Assembly (NCBI RefSeq): GCF_013149805.1
Contig: NZ_JABEZT010000006.1
Span: 1 to 64,000 of the forward strand
DNA length: 64,000 bases
Source: Isoptericola chiayiensis
Lineage (GTDB): Bacteria; Actinomycetota; Actinomycetes; Actinomycetales; Cellulomonadaceae
Reading direction: 5' to 3'
The position numbers and the translations under genes are program-made. Under the pieces are notes generated by a model. It had not been told where the DNA came from. It made no database searches and saw only the letters and a program-made list of their open reading frames with translations. The number at the start of each line of letters is the position of its first letter. Positions within the stretch are counted from its first letter, which is position 1. Below, one piece after another: positions 47,858-57,983 of the stretch.

Positions 47858-49741
47858 ATGGCCGACCACCCGACCTCGGGCGTCGGCCCCGCGCAGCAGG
47901 CCCCGCACCCCGGTCCCGGGGTGCGGGGCCCTGTCGTGGGGCTGCGCGACGAGATGCTCGCCTCCGCCCGGCAGATGACCGGTCCCGGCCGGTCCGGCGT
48001 CGCACGGCGGGCCACCCTCCAGCAGCTCGTCACCGACCGGCTGGCGGCGCTCTACACCGAGGCCACCGCCGACGTCGACCCGTCCGGCCTGGCGCTGGCC
48101 GCCGTCGGCTCCCTGGGCCGCAACGACCTCGGGCCGCTGTCGGACCTCGACCTGGTGCTCGTGCACGACGGCCGCACCCACAAGGCGGACGAGCTCGCCC
48201 AGGTCGCCGAACGGCTCTGGTACCCGCTGTGGGACTCCGGGGTGGACATCGACCACGCCGTGCGGTCGCTCAACCAGACCCGCCAGCTCGCGATGCGCGA
48301 CCTGCCGGCCGCCGTCGGATGGCTGGACGTGCGACCCGTGGCCGGTGACGCCGTCGTCGTGCACCGTGCCGCCTCCGGCATCCTCACCGACTGGCGCTCG
48401 GCGTCGCGACGTCGGCTCCCGGAGCTGCTCACCAGCGTCCGCGAGCGGGCCGAGCGCTCCGGCGACCTGGCCTACCTTATCGAACCGGACCTGAAGGACG
48501 CGCGCGGCGGCATCCGCGACGCCGTGGTGCTGTCCGCGCTGGCGGCCACGTGGCTGACCGACCGGCCGCACGGCCGGGTCGACTCCGCCTACGCGCACCT
48601 GCTGGACGTGCGCGACACCCTGCAGGTCGTCACCGGCCGGCGCGCCACCCGGCTGCTGCTGGCCGACCTCGACGAGGTCGCCGCGGCGACGGGCTACGAC
48701 GACCCCGACGAGCTGCTGGCCAGCCTGGCCGCCGCCGGGCGGGAGATCTCCTTCGCCCTCGACTCCACCGTGCGCCGTGCGCGCCAGGCGCTGCAGCGCC
48801 CCGCGGTCCGCCGCAAGCCCGTGCTCGTGCGCGGACGGCGCCAGCCGCCCCGGCTGCGCTCCGTCGGCGACGGTCTCGTGGAGCACGACGGCGAGCTCGT
48901 CCTGGGCGTCAGCGCCTCGCCCCGCGAGGACCCGCTGCTGTCCCTGCGCGCCGCGGCGACGGCCGCCCGCACCGGGCTCGTCCTGTCCCCGGTGACCATG
49001 CAGTCCCTGGCGGAGTGCCCGCCGATCCCCGAGCCGTGGCCCGCCCCGGCGCGGGCGCACCTGCTGTCCCTGCTGAGCGCCGGGACCGCCCAGATCCACG
49101 TGTGGGAGGCGCTCGACCTGGCCGGCGCGGTGACCACGTGGATCCCCGAGTGGGCCGACGTGCGCAACAAGCCGCAGCGGGCCGCCGTGCACCGGCACAC
49201 CGTCGACCGGCACCTGGTCGAGACGGCGGCGCTCGCGCCCACCGTGCGCAAGCGGCAGCTCGCCCGAGGGGTGGACCCGAGACTGCTGCCCACCGAGCTG
49301 CTGGCGGTCGCGGCGATCGTGCACGACCTCGGCAAGCGGCGTCGGGCCGAGAGCACGGACCACTCGGTCGAGGGGGCGCGGGTGGTGCCGCCGCTGCTGC
49401 GCCGCATGGGGTTCGACGACGGGTTCGTCGACGACGTCGAGCGGCTCGTGCGCCACCACCTCACGCTCGCGACGCTGGCCACCACGGCCGACCCGGACGA
49501 CCCGGGCACCGTGGCCGCGCTCCTGGACGCGGTGGACCACCGTCCCGACCTGCTCGAGGTGCTGCGGGCGCTGACCGAGTGCGACGCGACCTCGCTCGGC
49601 CCGGCGGGCTGGACGAGCTGGCGGGCGAGCCTGGTCGACCTGCTCACCGACCGGGCGCGGGTGCTGCTGTCGTCCGCCCCTGTGGCGGGGGAGGCGGGGG
49701 AGGCCGACGGGGAGTCGGGACCAACGGTGACCGGCCGGTAG
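47858..49741 (+). CDS. glnD: PII uridylyl/adenylyltransferase GlnD lacking ACT domains
   Basis: A 627-residue protein. The nucleotidyltransferase motif [22 protein letters not shown] is near residue 85, and the HD hydrolase motif is [12 protein letters not shown] with [11 protein letters not shown] after it. It ends at [23 protein letters not shown] plus a short tail; the two C-terminal ACT domains that sense glutamine in other GlnD proteins are missing, and ffh starts 43 bases later. Start is uncertain: a very strong hairpin lies at 47899-47930 inside the reading frame, so the GTG at 47936 (VGLRDEML) may be the true start. Confidence 0.88.
   Translation: MADHPTSGVGPAQQAPHPGPGVRGPVVGLRDEMLASARQMTGPGRSGVARRATLQQLVTDRLAALYTEATADVDPSGLALAAVGSLGRNDLGPLSDLDLVLVHDGRTHKADELAQVAERLWYPLWDSGVDIDHAVRSLNQTRQLAMRDLPAAVGWLDVRPVAGDAVVVHRAASGILTDWRSASRRRLPELLTSVRERAERSGDLAYLIEPDLKDARGGIRDAVVLSALAATWLTDRPHGRVDSAYAHLLDVRDTLQVVTGRRATRLLLADLDEVAAATGYDDPDELLASLAAAGREISFALDSTVRRARQALQRPAVRRKPVLVRGRRQPPRLRSVGDGLVEHDGELVLGVSASPREDPLLSLRAAATAARTGLVLSPVTMQSLAECPPIPEPWPAPARAHLLSLLSAGTAQIHVWEALDLAGAVTTWIPEWADVRNKPQRAAVHRHTVDRHLVETAALAPTVRKRQLARGVDPRLLPTELLAVAAIVHDLGKRRRAESTDHSVEGARVVPPLLRRMGFDDGFVDDVERLVRHHLTLATLATTADPDDPGTVAALLDAVDHRPDLLEVLRALTECDATSLGPAGWTSWRASLVDLLTDRARVLLSSAPVAGEAGEADGESGPTVTGR
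47899..47930 (+). terminator. Hairpin at the glnK-glnD boundary
   Basis: A 15-bp perfect stem, arms 47899-47913 and 47916-47930 (GCCCCGCACCCCGG is the inner part), with almost no loop. It starts 47 bases after the glnK stop. It looks like a terminator or attenuator ending the amtB-glnK transcript, which implies a later glnD start. Confidence 0.6.
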
Positions 49742-49784
49742 GCTAGGGGACCGCACGCATCCATCCCCCGAAGAGGACCACCTG

Positions 49785-51413
49785 GTGTTCAACTCCCTGT
49801 CGGACCGGCTCACCTCGACGTTCAAGAACCTGCGCGGCCGGGGGCGCCTGTCCGAGGCGGACATCGACGCCACCGTGCGCGAGATCCGGCGCGCCCTGCT
49901 GGACGCCGACGTCGCCGTCCCCGTGGTGCGGCAGTTCACCGCGGCGGTGCGCGAGCGCGCCCTGGGGGCCGAGGTCTCCGGCGCGCTGAACCCGGCGCAG
50001 CAGGTCGTCAAGATCGTCAACGCCGAGCTCGTCGAGATCCTGGGCGGGCAGACCCGCTCGCTGCAGCTCGCCAAGACCCCGCCGACGGTGATCATGCTCG
50101 CCGGCCTGCAGGGCGCCGGCAAGACGACGCTGGCCGGCAAGCTGGCGCTCGCGCTCAAGGAGCAGGGGCACACCCCGCTGCTCGTCGCGGCGGACCTGCA
50201 GCGTCCCAACGCCGTCACCCAGCTCTCGGTCGTCGCCGAACGGGCCGGCGTCCCGGTCTTCGCCCCGCACCCGGGCAACACGAGCGACGCCGACGCCGAG
50301 ACCATCATCGGCGACCCGGTGGGCGTGTCCCGCGACGGCGTGGCCGAGGCGCGCGCCAAGCAGCACGACGTCGTCATCGTCGACACGGCGGGCCGGCTCG
50401 GCGTCGACCAGGTCCTCATGCAGCAGGCCGCCGACATCCGTGCGGCGATCACCCCGGACGAGGTCCTGTTCGTCATCGACGCGATGATCGGCCAGGACGC
50501 GGTCACCACGGCGAACGCGTTCGCCGAGGGCGTCGACTTCACCGGCGTGGTGCTGTCCAAGCTCGACGGCGACGCGCGCGGTGGTGCCGCGCTGTCGGTC
50601 GCGAAGGTGACCGGCAAGCCCATCATGTTCGCCTCGACCGGGGAGAAGCTCACCGAGTTCGAGGTCTTCCACCCGGACCGGATGGCCTCGCGCATCCTCG
50701 ACATGGGTGACGTGCTCACCCTGATCGAGCAGGCCGAGAAGGCGTTCGACGCCGACGAGGCCGAGCGGATGGCGGCCAAGGTGGCCGGGGGCGAGGACTT
50801 CACCCTGAGCGACTTCCTGGTGCAGATGCAGCAGATGAAGAAGCTCGGCTCGATGAAGAAGATGCTCGGGATGATGCCGGGCATGGCGCAGATGCGCGAC
50901 CAGCTCGAGAACTTCGACGAGCGCGAGGTCGACCGCGTCCAGGCGCTCATCCAGTCGATGACGCCCGCCGAGCGCGAGAACCCCAAGATCATCAACGGCT
51001 CGCGCCGTGCCCGCATCGCCCGGGGCGCCGGGCAGACGACGGCGGCGGTCAACGGGCTGCTGGACCGGTTCGGGCAGGCGCAGAAGATGATGCGGCAGAT
51101 GGCCTCCGGCGGGGCGCCCGCGGGGCCCGGCGGCATGCCGGCCATGCCCGGGATGCCGGGCATGCCGGGGGGCGGCAAGAAGTCCCGCGGCAAGCAGCAG
51201 CCGAAGAAGAAGGTCAAGGGCAAGTCCGGCAACCCTGCCAAGCGCGCGCAGCAGGAGCGCGAGGCCATGCAGCGGGCCCTGGGTGGCGGGCCGAGGAAGG
51301 CGGCGCCGAGCGGGTCCGCGTTCGGGGTCGGCGCCGGCAAGGAGTCCGAGGTGGACCCGAAGGACCTCGAGCTGCCGGGTGATCTCGGCAAGCTCCTCGG
51401 CGGCGGTCGCTGA
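49785..51413 (+). CDS. ffh: Signal recognition particle protein Ffh
   Basis: A 542-residue SRP54 GTPase. The NG domain shows G1 in MLAGLQGAGKTTLAGKLALAL near residue 105, VAADLQRPNAVTQL, DTAGRLGVDQVLM and SKLDGDARGGAAL. The Met-rich M domain that binds the signal peptide and SRP RNA follows (FLVQMQQMKKLGSMKKMLGMMPGMAQM, then RIARGAGQTTAAVNGLLDRFGQAQKMM). The tail has a PAMPGMPGMPGG repeat and Lys-rich patches. GTG 49785 follows GAAGAGGACC. Confidence 0.96.
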   Translation: MFNSLSDRLTSTFKNLRGRGRLSEADIDATVREIRRALLDADVAVPVVRQFTAAVRERALGAEVSGALNPAQQVVKIVNAELVEILGGQTRSLQLAKTPPTVIMLAGLQGAGKTTLAGKLALALKEQGHTPLLVAADLQRPNAVTQLSVVAERAGVPVFAPHPGNTSDADAETIIGDPVGVSRDGVAEARAKQHDVVIVDTAGRLGVDQVLMQQAADIRAAITPDEVLFVIDAMIGQDAVTTANAFAEGVDFTGVVLSKLDGDARGGAALSVAKVTGKPIMFASTGEKLTEFEVFHPDRMASRILDMGDVLTLIEQAEKAFDADEAERMAAKVAGGEDFTLSDFLVQMQQMKKLGSMKKMLGMMPGMAQMRDQLENFDEREVDRVQALIQSMTPAERENPKIINGSRRARIARGAGQTTAAVNGLLDRFGQAQKMMRQMASGGAPAGPGGMPAMPGMPGMPGGGKKSRGKQQPKKKVKGKSGNPAKRAQQEREAMQRALGGGPRKAAPSGSAFGVGAGKESEVDPKDLELPGDLGKLLGGGR

Positions 51414-51433
51414 GACCCCGATAGGCTGCGCGC

Positions 51434-52546
51434 ATGTCCGTGCCGCACGTACCCCTGCACGTCACCGGCCGCATCCTGCTCGACGGCGACCGCGAGGTCG
51501 GGGAGATGTGGGTGCGCGACGGGCGCCTCAGCCTCCTGCGCCCCACGCCGCAGGGCAGCCCGGCCACGGAGATCAGCGGCTGGGTGCTGCCCGGGCTGGT
51601 GGACGTGCACTGCCACGTCGGGCTCGACGCGGGCGGTGCCGTCGAGGAGGACACCGCGGTCAAGCAGGCGCTGGCGGACCGGGACTCCGGGGTGCTGCTC
51701 GTGCGGGACGCCGGTTCCCCGCTCGACACGTCGTGGATGGCGACCCGCACGGAGCTGCCGCGGCTGGTCCGTGCGGGCCGGCACGTCGCCCGCCCCAAGC
51801 GCTACCTGCGTCACTTCGGGCTCGAGCTCGACGACGTCGCGGACCTGCCGCGCGTCGTGCGCGAGCAGGCGCGCGCAGGCGACGGCTGGGTCAAGCTCGT
51901 CGGCGACTGGATCGACCGCGACCTGGGTGCGGACGGGGACCTGCGCCCGCTGTGGCCCCGGGACCTGCTCGTCGAGGCGGTCGAGGCGGCGCACGCCGAG
52001 GCGGCCAGGGTGACGGTGCACGCCTTCTCCGAGGAGGTGGTCGAGGACCTCCTCGCTGCCGGCGTGGACGGTATCGAGCACGGAACGGGCATCCCGGCCG
52101 AGCTGATGCCGGAGGTGGCCCAGCGGGGGATCCGGGTCACGCCCACCCTGCTGCAGGTGGGCCAGTTCGAGAACATCGCCGCGCAGGCCGACGGCAGGTA
52201 CCCCGTCTACGCCGCGCGGATGCGGCGCATGCACGCGCGCCGGTACGAGCAGGTGCGGGCCATGCACGACGCCGGGATCCCGCTGCTGGTCGGCACGGAC
52301 GCCGGGGGCACCATCGACCACGGGCGGCTCGCGGACGAGTGCGCCGAGCTCGTCCGCGCCGGCATCCCGGACGCCGAGGTGGTCGCGATGGCGACCTGGC
52401 GCGCCCGCGCGTTCCTGGGGCACGGGGCGATGGTCGAGGGGGCGAGCGCGGACTTCGTGGTCTACCCCGACGACCCCCGCGAGGACGTGGAGGTGCTGCG
52501 GCACCCGAGCGCCGTGGTGCTGCGGGGACGCGTCGTCGCGCCCTGA
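51434..52546 (+). CDS. Amidohydrolase family protein (imidazolonepropionase-like)
   Basis: A 370-residue metal-dependent hydrolase. HxH is in [10 protein letters not shown] near residue 58, a lysine in GWVKLVGDW may bridge metals, then [19 protein letters not shown] and the catalytic Asp in [13 protein letters not shown]. The substrate cannot be told; related proteins act on imidazolones, cytosine or peptides. It stands alone between ffh and the rpsP promoter, only 20 bases after ffh. Confidence 0.85.
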   Translation: MSVPHVPLHVTGRILLDGDREVGEMWVRDGRLSLLRPTPQGSPATEISGWVLPGLVDVHCHVGLDAGGAVEEDTAVKQALADRDSGVLLVRDAGSPLDTSWMATRTELPRLVRAGRHVARPKRYLRHFGLELDDVADLPRVVREQARAGDGWVKLVGDWIDRDLGADGDLRPLWPRDLLVEAVEAAHAEAARVTVHAFSEEVVEDLLAAGVDGIEHGTGIPAELMPEVAQRGIRVTPTLLQVGQFENIAAQADGRYPVYAARMRRMHARRYEQVRAMHDAGIPLLVGTDAGGTIDHGRLADECAELVRAGIPDAEVVAMATWRARAFLGHGAMVEGASADFVVYPDDPREDVEVLRHPSAVVLRGRVVAP

Positions 52547-52611
52547 CCGGTGTCGCTCCGCCTCGGCCCGCGCCGTCCGCCCGGGAGTCCGCAGGTGTGA
52601 CGCACCCGCGC

Positions 52612-52641
52612 TTGGGCCCGGGCGCGGTCCTCTGGCACAAT
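52612..52641 (+). promoter_or_regulatory. Candidate rpsP promoter
   Basis: TTGGGC (52612-52617) and CACAAT (52636-52641) are spaced by 18 bases in the 220-base gap before rpsP. They resemble a primary sigma promoter; the leader would be about 120 bases. Confidence 0.45.
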
Positions 52642-52766
52642 GTCGAGGTACTCGGTATGCCCAGGCCCCTCTCACCTGGACGTACCCGGTCCTGACCCGC
52701 CCGCCGCCGGACCCCACCGGTGGTGTGACCCGGGTCGCCCCCACAGAACCAGGAGAGTCCACACCA

Positions 52767-53186
52767 GTGGCCGTCAAGATTCGTCTGAAGCGTCTCGGCA
52801 AGATCCGGGCCCCGTACTACCGCGTCGTCGTGGCCGACTCGCGCACCAAGCGCGACGGTCGTGTCATCGAGGAGATCGGTCTGTACCACCCGACCGAGGA
52901 GCCCTCGTTCATCGAGATCCAGTCCGACCGCGCCCAGTACTGGCTCGGTGTCGGCGCCCAGCCGACCGAGCAGGTCGCCGCCCTGCTGAAGGTCACGGGC
53001 GACTGGCAGAAGTTCAAGGGTCTCGAGGGTGCCGAGGGCACCCTGAAGACCAAGCAGGCCGGTTCCGCGAACGCCTCCGAGGCGATCGAGGCCGTCAACG
53101 CCGAGGCCGAGAAGGTCAAGGCGAAGGCTGCGGAGTCCGCCTCGAAGAAGGCCGCCGAGTCCGACGAGGACGAGGCCGGGGCCTGA
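52767..53186 (+). CDS. rpsP: 30S ribosomal protein S16
   Basis: A 139-residue S16. The start [41 protein letters not shown] is typical. After residue 85 a Lys/Glu/Ala-rich extension ([27 protein letters not shown]) makes it longer than the common form of about 85 residues, as in other actinobacteria. GTG 52767 follows AGGAGAG. Its stop shares one base with the khpA start. Confidence 0.97.
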   Translation: MAVKIRLKRLGKIRAPYYRVVVADSRTKRDGRVIEEIGLYHPTEEPSFIEIQSDRAQYWLGVGAQPTEQVAALLKVTGDWQKFKGLEGAEGTLKTKQAGSANASEAIEAVNAEAEKVKAKAAESASKKAAESDEDEAGA

Positions 53187-53425
53187 TGCTCGCGGACGCT
53201 CTGGAGCACCTCGTGCGCGGCATCGTGGACCACCCGGACGACGTCCGGGTGGACGCGCGGTCCCAGCGTCGTGGTGAGCTGCTCGAGGTCCGGGTCCACC
53301 CCGAGGACCTCGGGCGCGTCATCGGCCGCGGTGGCCGGACCGCCAAGGCGCTGCGCACGGTCGTGGGCGCCCTGGCGACCGACGGCCCCGTGCGCGTCGA
53401 CGTCGTCGACGTCGACCGCCGCTGA
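53186..53425 (+). CDS. khpA: KH-domain RNA-binding protein KhpA
   Basis: A 79-residue single KH domain. The RNA-binding loop is DLGRVIGRGGRTAKALRTVVGAL near residues 40-62. KhpA pairs with KhpB in other Gram-positive bacteria and affects small RNAs and cell growth. It is always next to rpsP and rimM; here TGATG couples it to rpsP and a terminator follows. Confidence 0.93.
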   Translation: MLADALEHLVRGIVDHPDDVRVDARSQRRGELLEVRVHPEDLGRVIGRGGRTAKALRTVVGALATDGPVRVDVVDVDRR

Positions 53426-53447
53426 GCGCCCGGAGCGAGAGCACGTC

Positions 53448-53486
53448 CGACGAGGCCCGGTCCCCCCGCGGGACCGGGCCTCGTCG
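53448..53486 (+). terminator. Terminator after khpA
   Basis: A 17-bp perfect stem, arms 53448-53464 and 53470-53486, with a 5-base loop, followed by TGTT. It starts 22 bases after khpA and ends the rpsP-khpA unit. Confidence 0.85.
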
Positions 53487-53542
53487 TGTTCACTGGACGG
53501 GTCGGTCGCCGCGACGGCGGCCGTGAGGCACGAGGAGACGAC

Positions 53543-54079
53543 ATGGAGCTGGTGGTGGCCCGCGTGGGTCGCGCGCACGGACTGCGGGGCGAGGTGGCCC
53601 TCGAGCTGCGCACGGACGTCCCTGAGGAGAGGCTCGCCGCGGGCGCCGTGCTGGCCACGGACCCGGCCGACGCGGGCCCGCTCACCGTGGAGAGCACGCG
53701 GGTGCACCAGCAGCGCTGGCTGGTGCGGTTCGCCGAGGTGGCCGACCGCACGCAGGCCGAGGAGCTGCGCGGCGTCGAGCTCGTGGTGACGGCCGACGAC
53801 TCGGTCGAGGAGGACGCCTGGTACCCCCACGAGCTGACCGGGCTGCGCGTCGAGCTCGCCGACGGCACGCCGGTCGGGGAGGTCGTGGGCCTGGAGCACC
53901 CGCCCGCGCACGACGTCCTGGTGGTCCGCGAGACCGGCGGTCAGCGCACCGTGGTGCCGTTCGTCCGCGCCATCGTGCCCACGGTCGACGTGGCCGGCGG
54001 CCGCGTGGTGCTGACCCCTCCGGGCGGTCTGCTCGCCCGGGACGCGGACGCCGTCGACGGCCCCGGGGACGGTGCCTGA
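53543..54079 (+). CDS. rimM: Ribosome maturation factor RimM
   Basis: A 178-residue factor that helps 30S assembly near S19. The N-terminal barrel has [28 protein letters not shown] and [22 protein letters not shown]; the PRC-barrel domain starts [39 protein letters not shown] 53543 follows GAGGAGACG. The end overlaps or touches trmD. Confidence 0.95.
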   Translation: MELVVARVGRAHGLRGEVALELRTDVPEERLAAGAVLATDPADAGPLTVESTRVHQQRWLVRFAEVADRTQAEELRGVELVVTADDSVEEDAWYPHELTGLRVELADGTPVGEVVGLEHPPAHDVLVVRETGGQRTVVPFVRAIVPTVDVAGGRVVLTPPGGLLARDADAVDGPGDGA

Positions 54080-54080
54080 G

Positions 54081-54914
54081 GTGCGCATCGACGTCGTCAC
54101 GATCTTCCCCGACTACCTGGCCGCGCTCGACCTGTCGCTCGTCGGCAAGGCGCGCCGCGCCGGCCTGCTCGACCTGCGCGTGCACGACCTGCGCGACTGG
54201 ACCACCGACCGGCACCGCACCGTCGACGACACGCCGTTCGGGGGCGGAGCCGGGATGGTGATGCGCCCGGACGTGTGGGGCCGGGCGCTGGACGACCTGC
54301 TGCCGACGGCACCGGACCCGGCGGTCCGCCTGGTGGTGCCGACCCCGTCGGGGCGGGTGTTCACCCAGCGCGGCGCCGAGGAGCTGGCGTCGGCGGAGCA
54401 CCTGGTGGTCGCCTGCGGACGTTACGAGGGGATCGACGCGCGCGTCGTCGAGCGCTACCGCGCCGAGGGGCACCCGGTCGACGAGCTCTCGATCGGTGAC
54501 TACGTGCTCAACGGCGGCGAGGTCGCGGCGCTGGTGATGGTGGAGGCTGTGGGCAGGCTGCTGCCCGGGGTGGTCGGCAACCCGCAGTCCCTCGTCGAGG
54601 AGTCGCACGGTGCCGCGGGCCTGCTCGAGTACCCCGTGTACACCAAGCCGCCGTCGTGGCAGGGGCTCGAGGTGCCCGACGTGCTGCTGTCCGGGCACCA
54701 CGCCCGCATCGAGCGGTGGCGGCGGGACCGGGCGCTGGAGCGCACCGCACGCCGTCGTCCCGACCTGGTCGACGCGCTCGACGCGGAGGCGCTGGACGCC
54801 CGCGACCGCGAGGTGCTCGACCGGGCCCTGCACCCCGACCCGTCCGACGACGGGGTCCGTGGCGCGTCTCACCAGGGCGAGGGCGCGTCGAGCGCCGGTG
54901 GTGTGGCAAAATAG
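54081..54914 (+). CDS. trmD: tRNA (guanine-N1-)-methyltransferase TrmD
   Basis: A 277-residue SPOUT enzyme that methylates G37 of tRNA. The start [27 protein letters not shown], the [16 protein letters not shown] loop, [11 protein letters not shown] and the trefoil-knot SAM site [30 protein letters not shown] are present. GTG 54081 gives the usual N-terminus; GTG 54072 would overlap rimM by eight bases and is possible. The tail after about residue 235 is acidic and variable. Confidence 0.95.
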   Translation: MRIDVVTIFPDYLAALDLSLVGKARRAGLLDLRVHDLRDWTTDRHRTVDDTPFGGGAGMVMRPDVWGRALDDLLPTAPDPAVRLVVPTPSGRVFTQRGAEELASAEHLVVACGRYEGIDARVVERYRAEGHPVDELSIGDYVLNGGEVAALVMVEAVGRLLPGVVGNPQSLVEESHGAAGLLEYPVYTKPPSWQGLEVPDVLLSGHHARIERWRRDRALERTARRRPDLVDALDAEALDARDREVLDRALHPDPSDDGVRGASHQGEGASSAGGVAK

Positions 54915-55054
54915 TCCGTCGGTGTGCCGCAGCCCGGACTCTGCCACGGGGGAGACCCTCGGGCCGCGAGCCGGTGCACCGCATTCGACGACAGACGGTC
55001 CGTGCACCACGGACCCAGAACTTGTCCTGACCTGTGGCAGGCGGGGAGAGAACC

Positions 55055-55414
55055 ATGAAGACTCTCGACAACGTCGACGCGGCCTCGCTGCGCGACGACG
55101 TCCCGGACTTCCGTGCCGGCGACACCGTGAAGGTCAACGTCAAGGTCGTCGAGGGCAACCGCTCTCGCGTCCAGGCGTTCCAGGGTGTCGTCATCGCCCG
55201 CCGCGGCGGCGGCGTGGGCGCGACGTTCACCGTCCGCAAGATCAGCTTCGGCGTCGGCGTGGAGCGCACCTTCCCGGTGCACGCCCCCACGATCGACTCG
55301 ATCGAGCTCGTCACCCGCGGTGACGTGCGCCGCGCGAAGCTGTACTACCTGCGTGCGCTGCGCGGCAAGAAGGCCAAGATCCGCGAGAAGCGCGAGACCC
55401 CGGCCAAGAAGTGA
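55055..55414 (+). CDS. rplS: 50S ribosomal protein L19
   Basis: A 119-residue L19. [94 protein letters not shown] covers nearly all the family. It lies at the subunit interface. ATG 55055 follows GGGGAGAG. The 140-base leader from 54915 may hold its own promoter; I see no certain -10. Confidence 0.97.
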   Translation: MKTLDNVDAASLRDDVPDFRAGDTVKVNVKVVEGNRSRVQAFQGVVIARRGGGVGATFTVRKISFGVGVERTFPVHAPTIDSIELVTRGDVRRAKLYYLRALRGKKAKIREKRETPAKK

Positions 55415-55437
55415 TCCCGGCGGCAGCGGTGCTGCCG

Positions 55438-55484
55438 ACGCCACGGGCGGTCCTCCCCACGACGGGAGGGCCGCCCGTCGGCGT
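55438..55484 (+). terminator. Terminator after rplS
   Basis: Arms 55443-55457 and 55464-55478 form a 15-bp stem with one G-U pair and a 6-base loop. After one bulged base five more pairs extend it, and TTTCG follows. Confidence 0.8.
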
Positions 55485-55520
55485 TTCGCCGGGCACCGGT
55501 GCGTCTGGCAGGGTGTGGTC

Positions 55521-56339
55521 GTGGCAGACTCCGATCACGTGACTCCCGTGCAGCGTGCCTCCGACCCCGCCGACGACGACCGGTCGGCCGGTCGGCCCGC
55601 GGGCGAGGCGAGCGCGGAACGGGCCGGCACCCCGCCCGCGCACGCCGCCGAACCCCCGAGGCAGCGAAGCCGGGGGCTGAGCCTGCTGCGCGAGTCCGCG
55701 ATCATCGTGATCAGTGCGCTGGTGCTGTCGTGGCTGATCAAGACGTTCCTCGTCCAGGCCTTCTACATCCCGTCGGCCTCGATGGAGGACACGCTCCAGA
55801 TCGGCGACCGCGTCATGGTGTCGCGGCTCGTGCCGGACGTGCTCGACGTCAATCGGGGCGACGTCGTGGTCTTCGTCGACCCCGGCGGCTGGTTGCCGCC
55901 GACCGAGACCCCGGACGCCGGGCCCGTCGGCAACGCGGTCCGCGAGGCCGCGACGTTCATCGGCCTGCTGCCGCAGGACAGCGGCGAGCACCTCATCAAG
56001 CGGGTCGTCGGGACGCCGGGCGACACCGTGGAGTGCTGCGACGATCAGGGCCGGGTGAGCGTGAACGGCGTGCCCGTCGACGAGGACCCGTACCTCGCGG
56101 CGGGCTCGGTGCCCAGCCAGACCGAGTTCTCCACGCAGGTGCCCGACGACATGCTGTTCGTCATGGGCGACAACCGGCAGAACTCCCAGGACTCGCGGTA
56201 CAACACCGGCAAACCCGGTGGCGGGTTCGTGCCCCTGGACAACGTGGTGGGCAACGCGTTCGTCATCGTGTGGCCGTTCGAGGACGCGCGGCTGCTGCGC
56301 AACCCGTCGGACGTCTTCGCGCAGGTGCCGGCACCGTGA
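55521..56339 (+). CDS. lepB: Signal peptidase I
   Basis: A 272-residue membrane protease. A 45-residue charged cytoplasmic N-terminus is followed by one helix ([24 protein letters not shown]). The catalytic Ser is in [20 protein letters not shown] and Lys in [16 protein letters not shown]; the box E motif [14 protein letters not shown] is present. It cleaves Sec and Tat signal peptides. GTG 55521 was chosen. The stop overlaps the rnhB GTG by four bases. Confidence 0.94.
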   Translation: MADSDHVTPVQRASDPADDDRSAGRPAGEASAERAGTPPAHAAEPPRQRSRGLSLLRESAIIVISALVLSWLIKTFLVQAFYIPSASMEDTLQIGDRVMVSRLVPDVLDVNRGDVVVFVDPGGWLPPTETPDAGPVGNAVREAATFIGLLPQDSGEHLIKRVVGTPGDTVECCDDQGRVSVNGVPVDEDPYLAAGSVPSQTEFSTQVPDDMLFVMGDNRQNSQDSRYNTGKPGGGFVPLDNVVGNAFVIVWPFEDARLLRNPSDVFAQVPAP

Positions 56340-57172
56340 CCGCCCGCAGCACCCGACGCGGCACCCGACGCAGCCCGACGCTGCGCCAGGAACGCGGGCT
56401 GCTGGGCGAGGGCGCGCTCCTGGTCGGCGGCATGGACGAGGTCGGCCGCGGCGCGCTGGCCGGCCCGGTGAGCGTCGGCCTGGTCGTGGTGGACGCCGCG
56501 ACGCCCACCGCCCCGCGTGGCCTGACCGACTCCAAGCTGCTCTCGCCGTCGGCCCGCGAGGTGCTCGTGGAACCCGTGCGCCGGTGGGCGGTGGCGTGGG
56601 CCGTGGGGCACGCCGGTCCCGCCGAGATCGACGCGCACGGCATCGTCGCCGCGCTGCGCCTGGCCGGCCGCCGCGCCCTGGCCCAGGTGCGACGCAGCGT
56701 CGGCGACGTCGACGTGGTCCTGCTCGACGGCTCGCACGACTGGCTGAGCCGCCCCCACGCCGACCTGTTCGAGGCGGCGGGGGAGGACCCGGGCGGTGCG
56801 CTCGACGCGCCCGAGCCCGGAGTGCGCACGCTCGTCAAGGCCGACCTGCAGTGCTCGTCGGTGGCTGCCGCGAGCGTGCTGGCGAAGGTGGAACGGGACG
56901 GGCTGCTGGCGCGGCTCGCCGCGCAGTACCCCCACTTCGCCTGGGAGCAGAACAAGGGCTACGCGGCCCCCGCGCACCTCGACGGACTGCGGCGCCGTGG
57001 TCCCACCCCCCAGCACCGTCGGTCCTGGAACCTGCGGGTCCTCGAGGACGAGCCCGCCCACGACGGCGCCGCAGCGGCGCCGGTCGCCGGGGACGGCGTC
57101 TCGGCGGACGTCGTGACGCTCGAGACCGCCGTCCGCGCGCCGGGAGCGGGCGCGGACGCCCGGGTGGGATGA
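56336..57172 (+). CDS. rnhB: Ribonuclease HII
   Basis: A 278-residue enzyme removing RNA from RNA-DNA hybrids. The catalytic Asp and Glu are in [22 protein letters not shown], the third acid in [11 protein letters not shown] and the fourth in [53 protein letters not shown] closes the domain. The C-terminal 40 residues are Ala/Gly-rich and variable. GTG 56336 overlaps the lepB stop. Confidence 0.94.
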   Translation: MTARSTRRGTRRSPTLRQERGLLGEGALLVGGMDEVGRGALAGPVSVGLVVVDAATPTAPRGLTDSKLLSPSAREVLVEPVRRWAVAWAVGHAGPAEIDAHGIVAALRLAGRRALAQVRRSVGDVDVVLLDGSHDWLSRPHADLFEAAGEDPGGALDAPEPGVRTLVKADLQCSSVAAASVLAKVERDGLLARLAAQYPHFAWEQNKGYAAPAHLDGLRRRGPTPQHRRSWNLRVLEDEPAHDGAAAAPVAGDGVSADVVTLETAVRAPGAGADARVG

Positions 57173-57179
57173 TGTCGCG

Positions 57180-57479
57180 GTGAGCGCAGAGGACCTGGAG
57201 AACTACGAGAACGAGGCCGAGCTCGCCCTCTACCGCGAGTACCGGGACGTGGTGGGTCTCTTCTCCTACGTGGTGGAGACCGAGCGGCGGTTCTACCTGG
57301 CCAACAGCGTGGACCTGCAGGTGCGGTCGGCCGCGGGCGAGGTGTACTTCGAGCTGACGCTCGCCGACGCCTGGGTATGGGACGTCTACCGGTCGGCGCG
57401 GTTCGTCAAGTCGGTGCGCGTCGTGACCTTCAAGGACGTCAACGTCGAGGAGCTCGCGAAGGCGGACATCGCGCTGTAG
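57180..57479 (+). CDS. DUF2469 family protein
   Basis: A 99-residue protein that is very well conserved in actinobacteria next to rnhB: SAEDLENYENEAELALYREYRDVVGLFSYVVETERRFYLANSVDLQ. The C-terminal half has FELTLADAWVWDVYRSARFVKSVRVVTFKDVNVEEL. Function is unknown. GTG 57180 lies seven bases after rnhB. The 150-base gap that follows shows no further gene. Confidence 0.92.
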   Translation: MSAEDLENYENEAELALYREYRDVVGLFSYVVETERRFYLANSVDLQVRSAAGEVYFELTLADAWVWDVYRSARFVKSVRVVTFKDVNVEELAKADIAL

Positions 57480-57614
57480 GACGCGCTCCGCGACGTCGTC
57501 CACGAGGCGACCCGAGGCCTCTCGTCCCCCCACAGGTGCCGGGGACGTCGCCGCCGTCCACAGCCGTCCGCCCGGCGCTGGGACCGCGGCCCCGGGACGG
57601 TCAGGGTGTGGCAC

Positions 57615-57623
57615 GGAGGTGAT
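57615..57623 (+). promoter_or_regulatory. Near-perfect ribosome binding site of yraN
   Basis: GGAGGTGAT matches the 16S anti-Shine-Dalgarno complement over nine bases, three bases before GTG 57627. It decides the start; an upstream in-frame GTG at 57606 is unlikely. Confidence 0.75.
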
Positions 57624-57626
57624 TCC

Positions 57627-57983
57627 GTGCGAGCGAAGGACGCCGTCGGGCGACACGGGGAAGAGGTGGCCGCGCGCCACCTGACCGAGCAGGGCTACGA
57701 GCTGCTGGACCGCAACTGGCGGGGCCGCGCCGGGGAGCTCGACCTGGTGGCCCGGGACGGCGGCACCCTCGTCGTCGTCGAGGTCAAGACCAGGCGCGGC
57801 ACCGCCTTCGGGCATCCCGCCGAGGCGGTCACCCCGGCCAAGCTCGCGCGCATCCGGCGGCTGACGGCCCAGTGGCTCCACGAGCACCCCGTGGGTGCCC
57901 GGCAGATCCGGGTGGACGTCGTCGCGATCGTGCTGCCGCGTCGCGGTGCCGCCCAGGTCGAGCACCTCAAGGCGGTGCTATGA
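57627..57983 (+). CDS. YraN family endonuclease-fold protein (UPF0102)
   Basis: A 118-residue protein with a restriction-like fold: GRHGEEVAARHLTEQGYELLDRNWRGRAGELDLVARDGGTLVVVEVKTRRGTAFGHPAEAVT. GELDLVA and VEVK carry the E-x-K type acids. The biological role is poorly known, with possible Holliday-junction processing. It overlaps comM by four bases. Confidence 0.93.
   Translation: MRAKDAVGRHGEEVAARHLTEQGYELLDRNWRGRAGELDLVARDGGTLVVVEVKTRRGTAFGHPAEAVTPAKLARIRRLTAQWLHEHPVGARQIRVDVVAIVLPRRGAAQVEHLKAVL

Noticed and set aside
54915-55054. L19 leader RNA
   Set aside because: The 140-base leader has no clear conserved pairing that I could identify.
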